Below, one piece after another: positions 36,373 to 45,527 of a stretch of 64,000 nucleotides of DNA. Positions within the stretch are counted from its first letter, which is position 1. The number at the start of each line of letters is the position of its first letter. The notes below the pieces were generated by a model that was not told the DNA's origin, did no database searches, and worked only from the letters and a program-made list of their open reading frames with translations. This stretch comes from Comamonas thiooxydans (GTDB taxonomy: Bacteria > Pseudomonadota > Gammaproteobacteria > Burkholderiales > Burkholderiaceae_C): positions 62,001-126,000 of the forward strand of contig NZ_BBVD01000011.1 in NCBI RefSeq assembly GCF_000964545.1, given 5' to 3'. The translations under genes were made by a program, and so were the position numbers.

Positions 36373-37521
36373 ATGTCTGCTTGGGTCCTGCCGGATCACA
36401 TTGCCGATGTTTTGCCCTCCGAGGCACGGCACATCGAAGAATTGCGTCGAGGATTGCTCGATACTGCGCGCAGCTATGGCTATGAGCTTGTCATGCCACC
36501 CATGCTGGAGTATCTGGAGTCCTTGCTGACGGGTACAGGCGAAGCTCTTGCCCTTCAAACCTCCAAACTGATTGACCAGCTCTCCGGTCGCACCATGGGC
36601 CTGCGTGCAGACATGACGCAGCAGGTGGCACGCATTGATGCACATTTGCTCAATCGCAAGGGCGTAACCCGTCTGTGCTACTGCGGTCCTGTCGTTCATG
36701 CGCGCCCCGATCGTCCGCGTGCCACGCGTGAGCCGTTCCAGTTCGGTGCTGAAATCTACGGCCATGAAGGCCTGGAAGCCGACCTCGAAGCCCTGCATCT
36801 GGCTCTCGACTGCCTCAAGGGAGCGGGCGTCAAGGACGTCATCGTGGATCTGGCCGATGTGCGCATTGTGCGCAGCCTGCTGGCTGGCGTGATGGTGGAC
36901 GAGCAGGTGCTGCGTGGCGTGCATGCGGCCCTGGCCTCCAAGGATGCAACCGAGCTGGCTCAGCTGACCCGCGATTTCCCCGAAGCCTCGCGTGAAGGCC
37001 TGATGGCGCTGCTGCAGTTGTACGGCGGCATGGAAGTGCTCGATCAAGCTGAAAAGCTGCTGGAGCGCACTGCCGGCGTGCGCAATGTGCTGTCACATTT
37101 GCGCTGGCTGGTGCAGCATCTGGATGGCGTCAAGGTCAGCTTCGACCTGGCCGACCTGCGTGGCTACTCCTACTACAGCGGCACGCGCTTTGCGATCTAT
37201 GTGCCCGGTGGCAGCGATGCCCTGGTGCGCGGTGGCCGTTACGACGAAGTCGGTGCAGTGTTCGGGCGCAATCGTCCCGCTGCCGGCTTCAGTCTCGATA
37301 TCAAACAACTGGTGGCTGTCGTGCCCGAGCGTCCGCTCAAGGCTGCCATTCGCGCCCCCTGGGGTGATGACGCGCAAGTGGCTGCCGCCATTGCCGCATT
37401 GCGCCAGCAGGGCGAGACGGTGGTCTGCGTGCTGCCAGGGCATGAAAGCGAAGTGGATGAGTTCCACTGCGACCGTGAGCTTGCCAATGTCGGCGGGCAA
37501 TGGGTCGTGCAAGCCATTTAA
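36373..37521 (+). CDS. hisZ: ATP phosphoribosyltransferase regulatory subunit HisZ
   Basis: 382 residues. HisRS-like fold without a tRNA-binding domain: LPDHIADVLPSEARHIEELRR at the N-terminus, PPMLEYLESL, LRADMTQQVARIDA, and GGRYDEVGAVFGR. HisZ pairs with the short-form HisG to make the first enzyme of histidine synthesis in an octamer. hisG is not in this window. purA follows, as in many betaproteobacteria. Confidence 0.95.
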   Translation: MSAWVLPDHIADVLPSEARHIEELRRGLLDTARSYGYELVMPPMLEYLESLLTGTGEALALQTSKLIDQLSGRTMGLRADMTQQVARIDAHLLNRKGVTRLCYCGPVVHARPDRPRATREPFQFGAEIYGHEGLEADLEALHLALDCLKGAGVKDVIVDLADVRIVRSLLAGVMVDEQVLRGVHAALASKDATELAQLTRDFPEASREGLMALLQLYGGMEVLDQAEKLLERTAGVRNVLSHLRWLVQHLDGVKVSFDLADLRGYSYYSGTRFAIYVPGGSDALVRGGRYDEVGAVFGRNRPAAGFSLDIKQLVAVVPERPLKAAIRAPWGDDAQVAAAIAALRQQGETVVCVLPGHESEVDEFHCDRELANVGGQWVVQAI

Positions 37522-37558
37522 GGCATTTGACTAATTCTTCGATTTATCGGATTGGAAT

Positions 37559-38935
37559 ATGAATACATCCAAAGGTCGCAATGTGGTCGTCGTCGGCACC
37601 CAGTGGGGTGATGAGGGCAAGGGCAAGCTGGTTGACTGGCTGACCGAAAGCGCCAACGGCGTCGTGCGTTTCCAGGGCGGTCACAACGCCGGTCACACAT
37701 TGGTCATCAACGGCGTGAAGACGGCTCTGCACCTGATTCCCAGCGGCATCATGCGTCCCGGCGTGAAGTGCTACATCGGCAACGGTGTGGTGCTCTCCGT
37801 GGGCAAGCTGTTTGAAGAAATCGAAGGCCTGGAAAAGGCCGGCGTGCAGGTGCGTGAGCGTCTGCGCGTGTCCGAAGCCTGCCCGCTGATCCTGCCTTTC
37901 CACCAGGCTCTGGACGTGGCCCGTGAAGCGGCCCGTGAAAAGGGTGGCGTGCAGAAGATCGGTACCACCGGCAAGGGCATCGGCCCCTCCTACGAAGACA
38001 AGATCGCCCGCCGTGCCCTGCGCGTGCAGGACCTGAAGCACCCCGAGCGCTTCGCCACCAAGCTGCGCGAGCTGCTGAGCCTGCACAACCACATTCTGGT
38101 GAATGTGCTGGGCTCCAAGAACTTCGACTTCGGCGCTGGCCTGGCTCCCTACATGAAGGACGGCGAAGTGCAATTCGACGCCGTGTACGAAGAAGCCATG
38201 CGTCATGCCGAGCTGATCAAGCCCATGATTGCCGATGTTTCGCGCGAGCTCAATGCTGTGCACGCCGAGGGTGGCAACCTGCTGTTCGAAGGCGCGCAAG
38301 GCACGCTGCTGGACGTGGATCACGGCACCTACCCCTATGTCACATCGTCCAACTGCGTGGCTGGCAATGCCGCCGCAGGCGCTGGCGTGGGCCCGGGTCT
38401 GCTGCACTACATCCTGGGCATCACCAAGGCTTACTGCACTCGCGTGGGCGGCGGTCCCTTCCCCACCGAGCTGGAATGGGAAAAGGAAGGCACTCCCGGC
38501 TGGGTCATGTCCACCGTGGGCGCTGAGAAGGGTGTGACCACCGGCCGCTCGCGCCGCTGCGGCTGGTTCGACGCTGCGCTGCTCAAGCGTTCGGCCCAGA
38601 TCAACGGTCTGTCCGGTCTGTGCATCACCAAGCTGGACGTGCTCGACGGCATTGAAGAGCTGCAACTGTGCGTGGGCTACGAGCTCGACGGCGAGAAGAT
38701 CGACCTGCTGCCTCTGGGCGCGGATGATATCGAGCGCTGCAAGCCCATCTACGAATCTATCCCTGGCTGGACAGACTCCACCGTGGGCGTGACCGAGTAC
38801 GACAAGCTGCCCGTGAACGCTCGCCGCTATCTGGACCGTATCGCCGAAGTGACTGGTGTGCCCATTGCCATGGTGTCCACCAGTCCCGACCGCGACCACA
38901 CCATCCTGATGCACAACCCGTACAGCGCCGCCTGA
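37559..38935 (+). CDS. purA: Adenylosuccinate synthetase
   Basis: 458 residues. It joins IMP and aspartate, using GTP, in AMP synthesis. GTQWGDEGKGK is the P-loop-like signature, QGGHNAGHT follows, and GTTGKGIGPSYEDK and TTGRSRRCGWFD are intact. Codon bias is strong. Confidence 0.98.
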   Translation: MNTSKGRNVVVVGTQWGDEGKGKLVDWLTESANGVVRFQGGHNAGHTLVINGVKTALHLIPSGIMRPGVKCYIGNGVVLSVGKLFEEIEGLEKAGVQVRERLRVSEACPLILPFHQALDVAREAAREKGGVQKIGTTGKGIGPSYEDKIARRALRVQDLKHPERFATKLRELLSLHNHILVNVLGSKNFDFGAGLAPYMKDGEVQFDAVYEEAMRHAELIKPMIADVSRELNAVHAEGGNLLFEGAQGTLLDVDHGTYPYVTSSNCVAGNAAAGAGVGPGLLHYILGITKAYCTRVGGGPFPTELEWEKEGTPGWVMSTVGAEKGVTTGRSRRCGWFDAALLKRSAQINGLSGLCITKLDVLDGIEELQLCVGYELDGEKIDLLPLGADDIERCKPIYESIPGWTDSTVGVTEYDKLPVNARRYLDRIAEVTGVPIAMVSTSPDRDHTILMHNPYSAA

Positions 38936-38975
38936 TCGGTCCGGGTTTTACTGAACTTTCAAAGGAACTGTGCCC

Positions 38976-39500
38976 ATGCTGACAGAAGACGGTAAGCACC
39001 TGTATGTGAGCTACGACGAGTACCACGGTCTCATCGAAAAGCTCGCCATCAAGATCCACCAGTCCGGCTGGGAATTCGACACCATCCTGTGCCTGGCACG
39101 CGGTGGTCTGCGTCCCGGCGACATCCTGAGCCGCATTTTCGACAAGCCCCTGGCCATCATGTCCACCAGCTCCTACCGCGCCGAAGCCGGCACGGTGCAG
39201 GGCCATCTGGACATCGGCCGTTTCATCGCCACGCCCAAGGGCGACATTTCCGGCCGCGTGCTGCTGGTGGACGATCTGGCGGACTCGGGCGCCACGCTCA
39301 AGGCCGTGATCGCCATGCTCAAGACCAACTACGCACCTATTACGGAGCTGCGCAGCGCCGTGATCTGGACCAAGGGCGTGTCGACCTTCGAGCCTGACTA
39401 TTCGGTGGACTTCCTGGCCACCAACCCCTGGATTCACCAGCCTTTCGAAGGCTATGACACGCTGAATCCCGAAAAGCTGGCGGAGAAGTGGAAGGTCTGA
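38976..39500 (+). CDS. Purine-type phosphoribosyltransferase
   Basis: 174 residues from the ATG at 38976, 9 nt after AAAGGA; a GTG two codons earlier is too close to the ribosome site. The PRPP-binding loop is VLLVDDLADSGATL. ILCLARGGLRPGDILSR resembles the hypoxanthine/xanthine phosphoribosyltransferases of the Gpt group. Its position right after purA suggests purine salvage. The base specificity cannot be told from sequence alone. Confidence 0.88.
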   Translation: MLTEDGKHLYVSYDEYHGLIEKLAIKIHQSGWEFDTILCLARGGLRPGDILSRIFDKPLAIMSTSSYRAEAGTVQGHLDIGRFIATPKGDISGRVLLVDDLADSGATLKAVIAMLKTNYAPITELRSAVIWTKGVSTFEPDYSVDFLATNPWIHQPFEGYDTLNPEKLAEKWKV

Positions 39501-39521
39501 GGACCCGTCACCGACGTTGGC

Positions 39522-39550
39522 AAAGGAGCCCTTTTGGGGCTCCTTTTTTT
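39522..39550 (+). terminator. Rho-independent terminator closing the hfq-to-phosphoribosyltransferase block
   Basis: AAAGGAGCCC pairs with GGGCTCCTTT (10 bp) over a short T-rich loop and is followed by more T residues. Confidence 0.93.
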
Positions 39551-39634
39551 ATAGAGCAATGATGTTCATCAATGGATGAGCGTCATGTGCCTTTATTCCA
39601 ACGGTTTCAAGCTTTTTTAAGGCTGTACCGTAAT

Positions 39635-39663
39635 AAAAGCAGGAGCTAGCTGCTCCTGTTTTT
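39635..39663 (+). terminator. Second terminator-like hairpin, probably bidirectional
   Basis: AAAAGCAGGAGC pairs with GCTCCTGTTTTT over a TAGCT loop, about 12 bp including one G-U pair. It lies about 85 nt after the first terminator and looks usable on either strand. Confidence 0.65.
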
Positions 39664-39780
39664 GAATTGTTGTCATGATGCGGCCTGCGCCGATCAGGCA
39701 AGCTTGGCGCGGCATTTCAACAAGCTTTGTAAACCAGAAGGCTTGTGTTGGCAGCGGCTGCATTGACGCAGCTACACTGC

Positions 39781-40947
39781 ATGGATTCTGAGAAGGTGGT
39801 GGTTGTGGGACGTCTTTCTATTGGGCGCACTGGCGCTGCTGTGGCATTGGTCGTGGGCGTGGGCGCTGCGGCATGGTTGGGGGCTTCGGCCTTGCCCGGT
39901 TTCAAGTCTGCCAAGGCAGCCGCACCGGCGGTCCCTGCCGCTCCTGTGGTCGCGCCCGCGGCGGCGGTTGCAACCGGTGCACCTTTGCCGCCAGCTGCTG
40001 TCAAGCCGGCACAGGCAGCGCGTGCCGTGCAAGGCCCGACGCCCATCTTTGTGCTCAATTCCCTGGATGCATCCATCAGCGTGATCGATCCGCAGACCTG
40101 GAAGGAGCAGTCGCGCATTCCCACGGGCAAGGAGCCTCACCACCTGTATCTGACGCCAGACGAGAAATCACTGGTGGTGGCCAATGCGCTGGGCGATTCG
40201 CTGACTCTGGTGGATCCGCGCACGGGTGCCGTGCAGCGCGTGATCCGCGATATCGTGGACCCATACCACCTGCGCTTTTCGCCGGACATGAAGTGGTTTG
40301 TCACGGCTGCCAACCGCCTCAACCACATCGATTTCTACCGCTGGGATGCGGCCACGCAGACGCCGACGCTGGTCAAGCGCGTCTCCACCGGCAAGACGCC
40401 CAGCCATTTGTTCATCGACGCGCAGAGCAAGACGCTGTACTCCACTATGCAGGACAGCGACGCCCTGGTGGCCATCGATATCGCCACCCAGACCATCAAG
40501 GCCCGAGTGCCCACCGGCCCCATGCCTGCGGACGTCTATGGCAGCCCTGATGGCAAAAAGCTGTTTGTCGGCCTGACGGGCGGCGATGGTGTCGAAGTGT
40601 TCGACATCACCGGTCCCGAACCACGCAGCCTGGGTCAGATCAAGACGGCAGCCGGCGCCCATGCCTTCCGCGCCGCCGGCGATGACCGCCATCTGTACGT
40701 GAGCAATCGCGTGGCCAATACCATCAGCAAGATCGATATGCTCAGCAGCCAGGTCGTTGCCAATTACCCGGCGCCTGGCGGCCCCGACTGCATGGATGTC
40801 TCGGCCGACGGCCGCTACATCTTCGTGGCCTCGCGCTGGGCCCGCAAGCTGTCGGTGATCGACACGGTGGAGAAGAAGGTGGTCAATCAGGTCAATGTGG
40901 GCAAGTCGCCTCACGGTGTCTGGACGCTGTCCCACGCTGCGCGCTAA
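39781..40947 (+). CDS. YVTN-type beta-propeller protein, membrane-anchored or exported
   Basis: 388 residues from the ATG at 39781. Possible starts include GTG at 39805, which sits 8 nt after GAGAAGG and gives VGRLSIGRTGAAV. An N-terminal hydrophobic segment (GAAVALVVGVGAAAWLGAS) and a long Ala/Pro/Val linker precede seven blade-like repeats (IFVLNSLDASISVIDPQTW, LVVANALGDSLTLVDPRTG, YVSNRVANTISKID, IFVASRWARKLSVID). Such YVTN proteins are periplasmic; the ligand is unknown. The deacetylase and desaturase-like genes follow on the same strand. Confidence 0.82.
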   Translation: MDSEKVVVVGRLSIGRTGAAVALVVGVGAAAWLGASALPGFKSAKAAAPAVPAAPVVAPAAAVATGAPLPPAAVKPAQAARAVQGPTPIFVLNSLDASISVIDPQTWKEQSRIPTGKEPHHLYLTPDEKSLVVANALGDSLTLVDPRTGAVQRVIRDIVDPYHLRFSPDMKWFVTAANRLNHIDFYRWDAATQTPTLVKRVSTGKTPSHLFIDAQSKTLYSTMQDSDALVAIDIATQTIKARVPTGPMPADVYGSPDGKKLFVGLTGGDGVEVFDITGPEPRSLGQIKTAAGAHAFRAAGDDRHLYVSNRVANTISKIDMLSSQVVANYPAPGGPDCMDVSADGRYIFVASRWARKLSVIDTVEKKVVNQVNVGKSPHGVWTLSHAAR

Positions 40948-41019
40948 GGTGCTTGTCCCTGCTGTATCGAAACGGCAGGGATGGCTTGGTCTCCGTGTTG
41001 ACCACCTCAAGGAGGGTGG

Positions 41020-41847
41020 ATGCAAAGACGTTGTTTCATGCTCGGCTCGCTGGTCGGCGGCCTGCCTGCCGTCCCAGCCTTTGCTGCCGAAGCTGCAAGG
41101 AAGATGGCTTCAGGCGCTTGCTCCAAGGCGGTCTACCTGACCTTCGACACCGGGCATATGGGCATAGCCCAGCTTGTCGCCCAGGTTCTGCAAAAGCACA
41201 AGGTGCCCGTCACATTTTTTGCGGCCAATGAGGCCACGAAGGAGGGGGGCAGCAGTCTGAGCGACTTCTGGGCGCCCTGGTGGAAGGCGCGTGCCGACGA
41301 AGGTCACCAGTTCGCATCCCATACCTTCGACCATATGTACTGGCTGGCCGATATCCGCGACAAGGCCACGGGCCAGGTCACGCACTTCAAGGTCAAGCCA
41401 TCGGCCGGGCCCAGAGCCGGTCAGAGCTATGTGGTGTCTGCCGATGAGTACCGCCAGGAGATTGCCCGCTCCGCTCAGAGGCTGGCGCAGATCACGGGTC
41501 GCAAGACCTTGCCGCTGTATCGTGCGCCGGGCGGCAAGACATCGCCAGCGCTGATTGCCGCAGCGCAGCAGGGCGGCTTTCAGCATGTGGGCTGGGCGCC
41601 GGCAGGCTTTCTGGGCGACGAGTTGCCCAGCGACAGGTATCCCAATGAACGCTTGCTGGCCCAGGCACTCAAAAGCATAGGCGGCGGCGATATCTTGCTG
41701 GCCCACCTCGGCATCTGGTCGCGCCAGGACCCCTGGGCCCCGGCGGTGCTGGAGCCGCTGATCGTCGGTCTGCTGGATAAGGGTTTTTGCTTTCGTACGC
41801 TGGCCGAGCATCCGGCGTACCAGGGCTGGATTGCGCAGCACCGCTGA
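41020..41847 (+). CDS. Polysaccharide deacetylase (NodB-homology) family protein
   Basis: 275 residues with a Sec signal ending in AFAAE. Motif 1 reads YLTFDTGHMG: the first Asp of TFDD is kept but the second, a metal ligand in most members, is Thr, a variation reminiscent of the TFDNG motif of PdaA-type enzymes. Motif 2 is HTFDHM (two His ligands), motif 3 is YRAPGGK, and LAHLGIWSRQD holds the last His. It probably removes N-acetyl groups from an envelope polysaccharide. The next gene starts 21 nt downstream. Confidence 0.87.
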   Translation: MQRRCFMLGSLVGGLPAVPAFAAEAARKMASGACSKAVYLTFDTGHMGIAQLVAQVLQKHKVPVTFFAANEATKEGGSSLSDFWAPWWKARADEGHQFASHTFDHMYWLADIRDKATGQVTHFKVKPSAGPRAGQSYVVSADEYRQEIARSAQRLAQITGRKTLPLYRAPGGKTSPALIAAAQQGGFQHVGWAPAGFLGDELPSDRYPNERLLAQALKSIGGGDILLAHLGIWSRQDPWAPAVLEPLIVGLLDKGFCFRTLAEHPAYQGWIAQHR

Positions 41848-41868
41848 GTGCGGCAAGAGGAGTGAGTT

Positions 41869-42849
41869 GTGGATTGGTTGGTTCAGATGTTTGGAGAGGC
41901 GCAGCAACGCTTGTTTGAAGGCGTGGTTCAGCCGTTTCTGTTCCATTTCGGCATGGCGAACCTGCTCGAAGATGGCTACACAGCCACGGGCTGGCTGCTG
42001 GTGGGGCTGCTGCAGATAGCGGTCATGGTCGCGGTGATCGTGCCGCTGCAGCGCTGGAGGCCGGTCGAGCCCGTGGTGGACCGCCAGGCGATTCGCGTGG
42101 ACATCCTCTACACGCTGATTCACCGGCTGGGATTTTTCCGGCTGGCATTGTTCTTCACGATCGATCCCTTGTGGGATGCCCTCATGGGCAGGCTTCATGT
42201 CTTGGGCATGCCTGGCTTTCATCTTGACGATATCTGGCCGGGCGTGACGGACAACGCCTGGGTCAGTCTGTTGATGTATCTGGTCGTCTTCGATCTGGTC
42301 GAGTACTGGATTCATCGAGGTCAGCACGGTTTTACCTGGTGGTGGAAGCTGCATGCCGTGCACCACTCGCAGCGCCAGATGACGGTGTGGAGCGACAATC
42401 GCAATCACCTGCTCGACGACGTGATCCATGACGCCATCATCGTGCTGGTGGCACAGCTGATTGGCGTGGCTCCGGGGCAGTTCGTGGCCATCGTGGCCCT
42501 GACCCAGCTCAGCGAGAGCTTTCAGCATGCCAACGTGCGCATCTGGTTTGGCCAATTGGGCGAGCGCTTGTGGATCAGTCCACGCTTTCACCGTCGCCAC
42601 CACGCCATCGGTATTGGTCACGAACCCATGGCGCCCGTGCGCAACAAGAAGGTGCATGGCAACAATTTCGGCGTATTGTTGCCCTGGTGGGACATATTGT
42701 TTGGCACGGCCAACTTTGATCTGCGCTATGACCCCACGGGTATTCGCGATCAGGTGCAAGCGAATGCAAAAGGTCAATTGCGCGACTATGGCCGTGGCTT
42801 CTGGGCGCAGCAGTGGCTGGCTGTCCTGCGATTGATGGGTCGCGCATAA
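41869..42849 (+). CDS. Sterol desaturase/fatty acid hydroxylase family membrane protein
   Basis: 326 residues from a GTG with AGAGGAG upstream. Several membrane helices and the di-iron histidine clusters are visible: HRGQH, HAVHH and HRRHH, plus HDAI and HGNNFG near the expected positions. The superfamily hydroxylates or desaturates lipids. In bacteria members act on carotenoids, sterols or ether lipids; the substrate here is unknown. It directly follows the polysaccharide deacetylase gene. Confidence 0.87.
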   Translation: MDWLVQMFGEAQQRLFEGVVQPFLFHFGMANLLEDGYTATGWLLVGLLQIAVMVAVIVPLQRWRPVEPVVDRQAIRVDILYTLIHRLGFFRLALFFTIDPLWDALMGRLHVLGMPGFHLDDIWPGVTDNAWVSLLMYLVVFDLVEYWIHRGQHGFTWWWKLHAVHHSQRQMTVWSDNRNHLLDDVIHDAIIVLVAQLIGVAPGQFVAIVALTQLSESFQHANVRIWFGQLGERLWISPRFHRRHHAIGIGHEPMAPVRNKKVHGNNFGVLLPWWDILFGTANFDLRYDPTGIRDQVQANAKGQLRDYGRGFWAQQWLAVLRLMGRA

Positions 42850-42875
42850 GTCAATCCTTGAGTATGCTTGCCAGC

Positions 42876-43751
42876 ATGAGCTTGCTACTTGACTCTTTTT
42901 GGCGTGCCATGGCGTATTGCCTGCATAAGCGGGTCATTGTCTGGTCACTCTTGCCGCTGCTGGCCATGGCCTTGATGGCCTGGCTTCTGGGCTACTTCTT
43001 CTGGGCCGATGCGGTCCTCAAGGTGCAAAGCCTGCTGGACGGGGTGGGCTGGCTGCATTCCTTGTGGCTATGGCTGCAAGGGCTGGGCCTTGGGTATGCC
43101 TCGGAGGTGGTGGCTTCCATTTTTGTTGTGTTGGGAGCAATGCCTGTACTCGTGGTGCTGGTTTTGCTGCTGGTGGGCCTGTTCATGGCACCAGTGCTCA
43201 CCCAGCTGGTGGCCGAGAAACGCTTTGTCGGTCTCGAGAAAAAGCATGGCGGCTCCACCATGGCCAGCCTGGTCTGGTCGGGCGGCTCCACGCTGATTGC
43301 GCTGCTGGCCTTGTTTGTCACTCTGCCGTTATGGGTGTTCCCGCCGCTGATGCTGGTGGTGGCGCCTTTGATCTGGGGATGGCTCACCTACAGGGTCATG
43401 GCATTTGACGCATTGTCCGAGCATGCCAGCAAGGACGAGCGCCGGGCCCTGTTTGCCCGTCATCGCATGTCGCTCATTCTGATGGGCGTGATCTGCGGCT
43501 ATCTGGGCGCAGCGCCCGGTGTGGTCTGGATTTCCGGGCTGCTGTTCCTGGCCGCCTTCTGGATTCTTGTGCCCATTGCCATCTGGATCTATGCGCTGGT
43601 ATTTGCCTTCTCTGCACTGTGGTTTGCCCACTTCTGTCTGGCGGCGCTGGAGCAGATGAGGGCGCAGACCATGCCGAGTGCTGCCGACCCGCAGGTCCCG
43701 TTTGCACCTGGTGCAGATGATTCGGATGGTGCAGCTTCGGTGGCTCGCTGA
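42876..43751 (+). CDS. EI24/CysZ-like integral membrane protein
   Basis: 291 residues from the ATG at 42876 (an in-frame ATG at 42864 is the alternative). Five or six membrane helices and the SFWRAMAYCLHKRVI N-terminus, as in EI24-domain proteins of betaproteobacteria. The LTQLVAEKRF segment is characteristic. The family is related to CysZ, a sulfate transporter, but its role here is unknown. The stop lies just upstream of the glnA control region. Confidence 0.84.
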   Translation: MSLLLDSFWRAMAYCLHKRVIVWSLLPLLAMALMAWLLGYFFWADAVLKVQSLLDGVGWLHSLWLWLQGLGLGYASEVVASIFVVLGAMPVLVVLVLLLVGLFMAPVLTQLVAEKRFVGLEKKHGGSTMASLVWSGGSTLIALLALFVTLPLWVFPPLMLVVAPLIWGWLTYRVMAFDALSEHASKDERRALFARHRMSLILMGVICGYLGAAPGVVWISGLLFLAAFWILVPIAIWIYALVFAFSALWFAHFCLAALEQMRAQTMPSAADPQVPFAPGADDSDGAASVAR

Positions 43752-43811
43752 AAAGCGTCTGCAGCAGGTTGAATCAGGTGCCATGCACCAAAAACAATCT
43801 TGTTTCAGAAA

Positions 43812-43828
43812 TGCACCAAATTGGTGCT
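43812..43828 (+). promoter_or_regulatory. NtrC-type binding site 1
   Basis: TGCACCA-AAT-TGGTGCT is a 17-bp near-perfect palindrome matching the NtrC consensus (TGCACY-N5-RGTGCA). It lies about 195-210 bp before the sigma-54 promoter, the normal enhancer distance. Confidence 0.85.
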
Positions 43829-43834
43829 AATTAA

Positions 43835-43851
43835 TTCACCAAGATGGTGCA
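43835..43851 (+). promoter_or_regulatory. NtrC-type binding site 2
   Basis: TTCACCA-AGA-TGGTGCA, 17 bp, with its centre 23 bp (about two helical turns) from site 1, allowing cooperative dimer binding. Single half-sites also occur at 43784-43790 and 43894-43900. These sites and the promoter are the identified contents of the gap 43752-44073. Confidence 0.82.
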
Positions 43852-44006
43852 ATTGTTTGGCGTGCTCTGGCAGTGAGACAATGCGCGTCTGTTTGGTGCA
43901 GTTTGCAGATGCAGCTCTGGTAAGTGCTTATGTCTTGTGCCGAATATCTTTACACCAAGGCTCGGTTTCGGTGCGCAGATGTTGTTGTGAGGCGCCGAGG
44001 TCGAGT

Positions 44007-44022
44007 TGGCACGCAAACTGCT
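44007..44022 (+). promoter_or_regulatory. Sigma-54 promoter of glnA
   Basis: TGGCACGCAAACTGCT fits TGGCACG-N4-TTGCW with one change; GG and GC are 12 bp apart. It ends about 50 nt before the glnA start, so transcription should begin near 44033. Confidence 0.88.
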
Positions 44023-44073
44023 AGATACTATTCATTCTTTATTTGATCAGCCAAAGTTGGCAGGAGAGATCTA

Positions 44074-45489
44074 ATGGCGAAGACCGTTGCAGACGTGATG
44101 CAGATGGTGCAGGATAACGAGGTCAAGTTCGTGGACCTGCGCTTTACCGATACCCGCGGCAAGGAACAGCACGTGACCGTGCCCGTGTCGCACTTCGACG
44201 AGGACAAGTTCGCCTCGGGCCATGCTTTCGACGGTTCTTCCGTTGCCGGCTGGAAGGGTATCGAAGCCTCGGACATGCAGCTGGTTCCCGATCCCAACAC
44301 TGCCAATATCGATCCCTTCTTCGAAGAGACCACACTGATTCTGCAGTGCGATGTGATCGAACCCGGTGATGGCAAGGCCTACGACCGCGATCCCCGTTCC
44401 ATTGCCAAGCGTGCTGAAGCCTACCTGAAGGCTTCCGGCCTGGGCGATACCGCTTACTTTGGTCCCGAACCCGAATTCTTCATCTTCGACGGCGTGCGCT
44501 GGGGTACCGAGCCTCACAACCCCTTCTTCGAAATCGAAGAATATGAGGCTCCCTGGAACACCGGCACCAAGTTCGAGACCGGTAACCGTGGTCACCGTCC
44601 TCGCGTCAAGGGTGGCTACTTCCCCGTTCCTCCTGTCGACAGCACCCAGGACATGCGTGCAGAGATGTCGCTGCTGCTGGAAGCGGTCGGCATTCCTGTC
44701 GAAGTGTTCCACCATGAAGTGGCCGGCGCCGGTCAGAACGAAATCGGCACACGCTTCTCGACCCTGGTCGAGCGTGCCGACTGGACACAGCTGCAGAAGT
44801 ACATCATCTGGAACGTGGCCAACACCTACGGCAAGACGGCAACCTTCATGCCCAAGCCCTACGCTGGCGATAACGGCTCCGGCATGCACGTGCACCAGTC
44901 CGTGTGGAAGGATGGCAAGAACCTGTTTGCCGGCGACGGCTATGCCGGCCTGTCCGACTTCGCCCTGTACTACATCGGCGGCATCATCAAGCACGCTCGT
45001 GCGCTGAACGCCATCACCAACCCTGGCACCAACAGCTACAAGCGTCTGGTTCCCGGCTTTGAAGCGCCCGTGAAGCTGGCTTACTCGGCCAAGAATCGCT
45101 CGGCCTCCATCCGTATTCCTTACGTCAGCAACCCCAAGGCTCGTCGCGTGGAAGCACGCTTCCCCGATCCTCTGATGAACCCCTACCTGGGTTTCGCAGC
45201 TCTGCTGATGGCCGGCCTGGACGGCGTGGAAAACAAGATCCATCCCGGCGAAGCCGCGACCAAGGATCTCTACCACCTGCCCCCCGAGGAAGACAAGCTG
45301 GTGCCTACCGTCTGCCACAGCCTGGATCAGGCTCTGGACGCCCTGGACGCAGACCGTGCGTTCCTGACCAAGGGCGGTGTGTTCTCCGACAGCATGCTGG
45401 ATGCCTACATCGAGCTGAAGATGGGCGAAGTGACTCGCTATCGCCAGTCGGTGCACCCTGTCGAATACGATATGTACTTCTCGCTGTAA
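44074..45489 (+). CDS. glnA: Glutamine synthetase, type I (GS-beta)
   Basis: 471 residues with AGGAG before the ATG. It makes glutamine from glutamate, ammonia and ATP. Present are FDGSSVAGWKGIEASDM, the NPGTNSYKRLVPGFEAPV ATP region and the adenylylation site DLYHLPPEE, with Y400 as the likely modified tyrosine. The upstream NtrC sites and sigma-54 promoter imply nitrogen-starvation control. It is cut off from ntrB/ntrC by a strong terminator. Confidence 0.98.
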   Translation: MAKTVADVMQMVQDNEVKFVDLRFTDTRGKEQHVTVPVSHFDEDKFASGHAFDGSSVAGWKGIEASDMQLVPDPNTANIDPFFEETTLILQCDVIEPGDGKAYDRDPRSIAKRAEAYLKASGLGDTAYFGPEPEFFIFDGVRWGTEPHNPFFEIEEYEAPWNTGTKFETGNRGHRPRVKGGYFPVPPVDSTQDMRAEMSLLLEAVGIPVEVFHHEVAGAGQNEIGTRFSTLVERADWTQLQKYIIWNVANTYGKTATFMPKPYAGDNGSGMHVHQSVWKDGKNLFAGDGYAGLSDFALYYIGGIIKHARALNAITNPGTNSYKRLVPGFEAPVKLAYSAKNRSASIRIPYVSNPKARRVEARFPDPLMNPYLGFAALLMAGLDGVENKIHPGEAATKDLYHLPPEEDKLVPTVCHSLDQALDALDADRAFLTKGGVFSDSMLDAYIELKMGEVTRYRQSVHPVEYDMYFSL

Positions 45490-45499
45490 AGCAGAGGTC

Positions 45500-45527
45500 A
45501 AAAAAGGCGGCGCAAGCCGCCTTTTTT
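45500..45527 (+). terminator. Rho-independent terminator of glnA
   Basis: AAAAAAGGCGGC pairs with GCCGCCTTTTTT (12 bp) over a GCAA tetraloop. It is strong and usable in both directions. Confidence 0.95.

Noticed and set aside
37544..38914. A 456-codon frame opposite purA
   Set aside because: Antisense to purA, a gene with strong codon bias.
41110..42777. A 555-codon minus frame over the deacetylase and desaturase-like genes
   Set aside because: Both plus-strand genes have catalytic motifs and ribosome sites; the minus frame has neither.
43861..43876. A second sigma-54-like promoter (TTGGCGTGCTCTGGCA)
   Set aside because: The GG-to-GC spacing is one base short, while the site at 44007-44022 fits and is at the right distance from glnA.
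44071..45501. A 476-codon frame opposite glnA
   Set aside because: Antisense to glnA; it includes the glnA terminator and has no protein motif.
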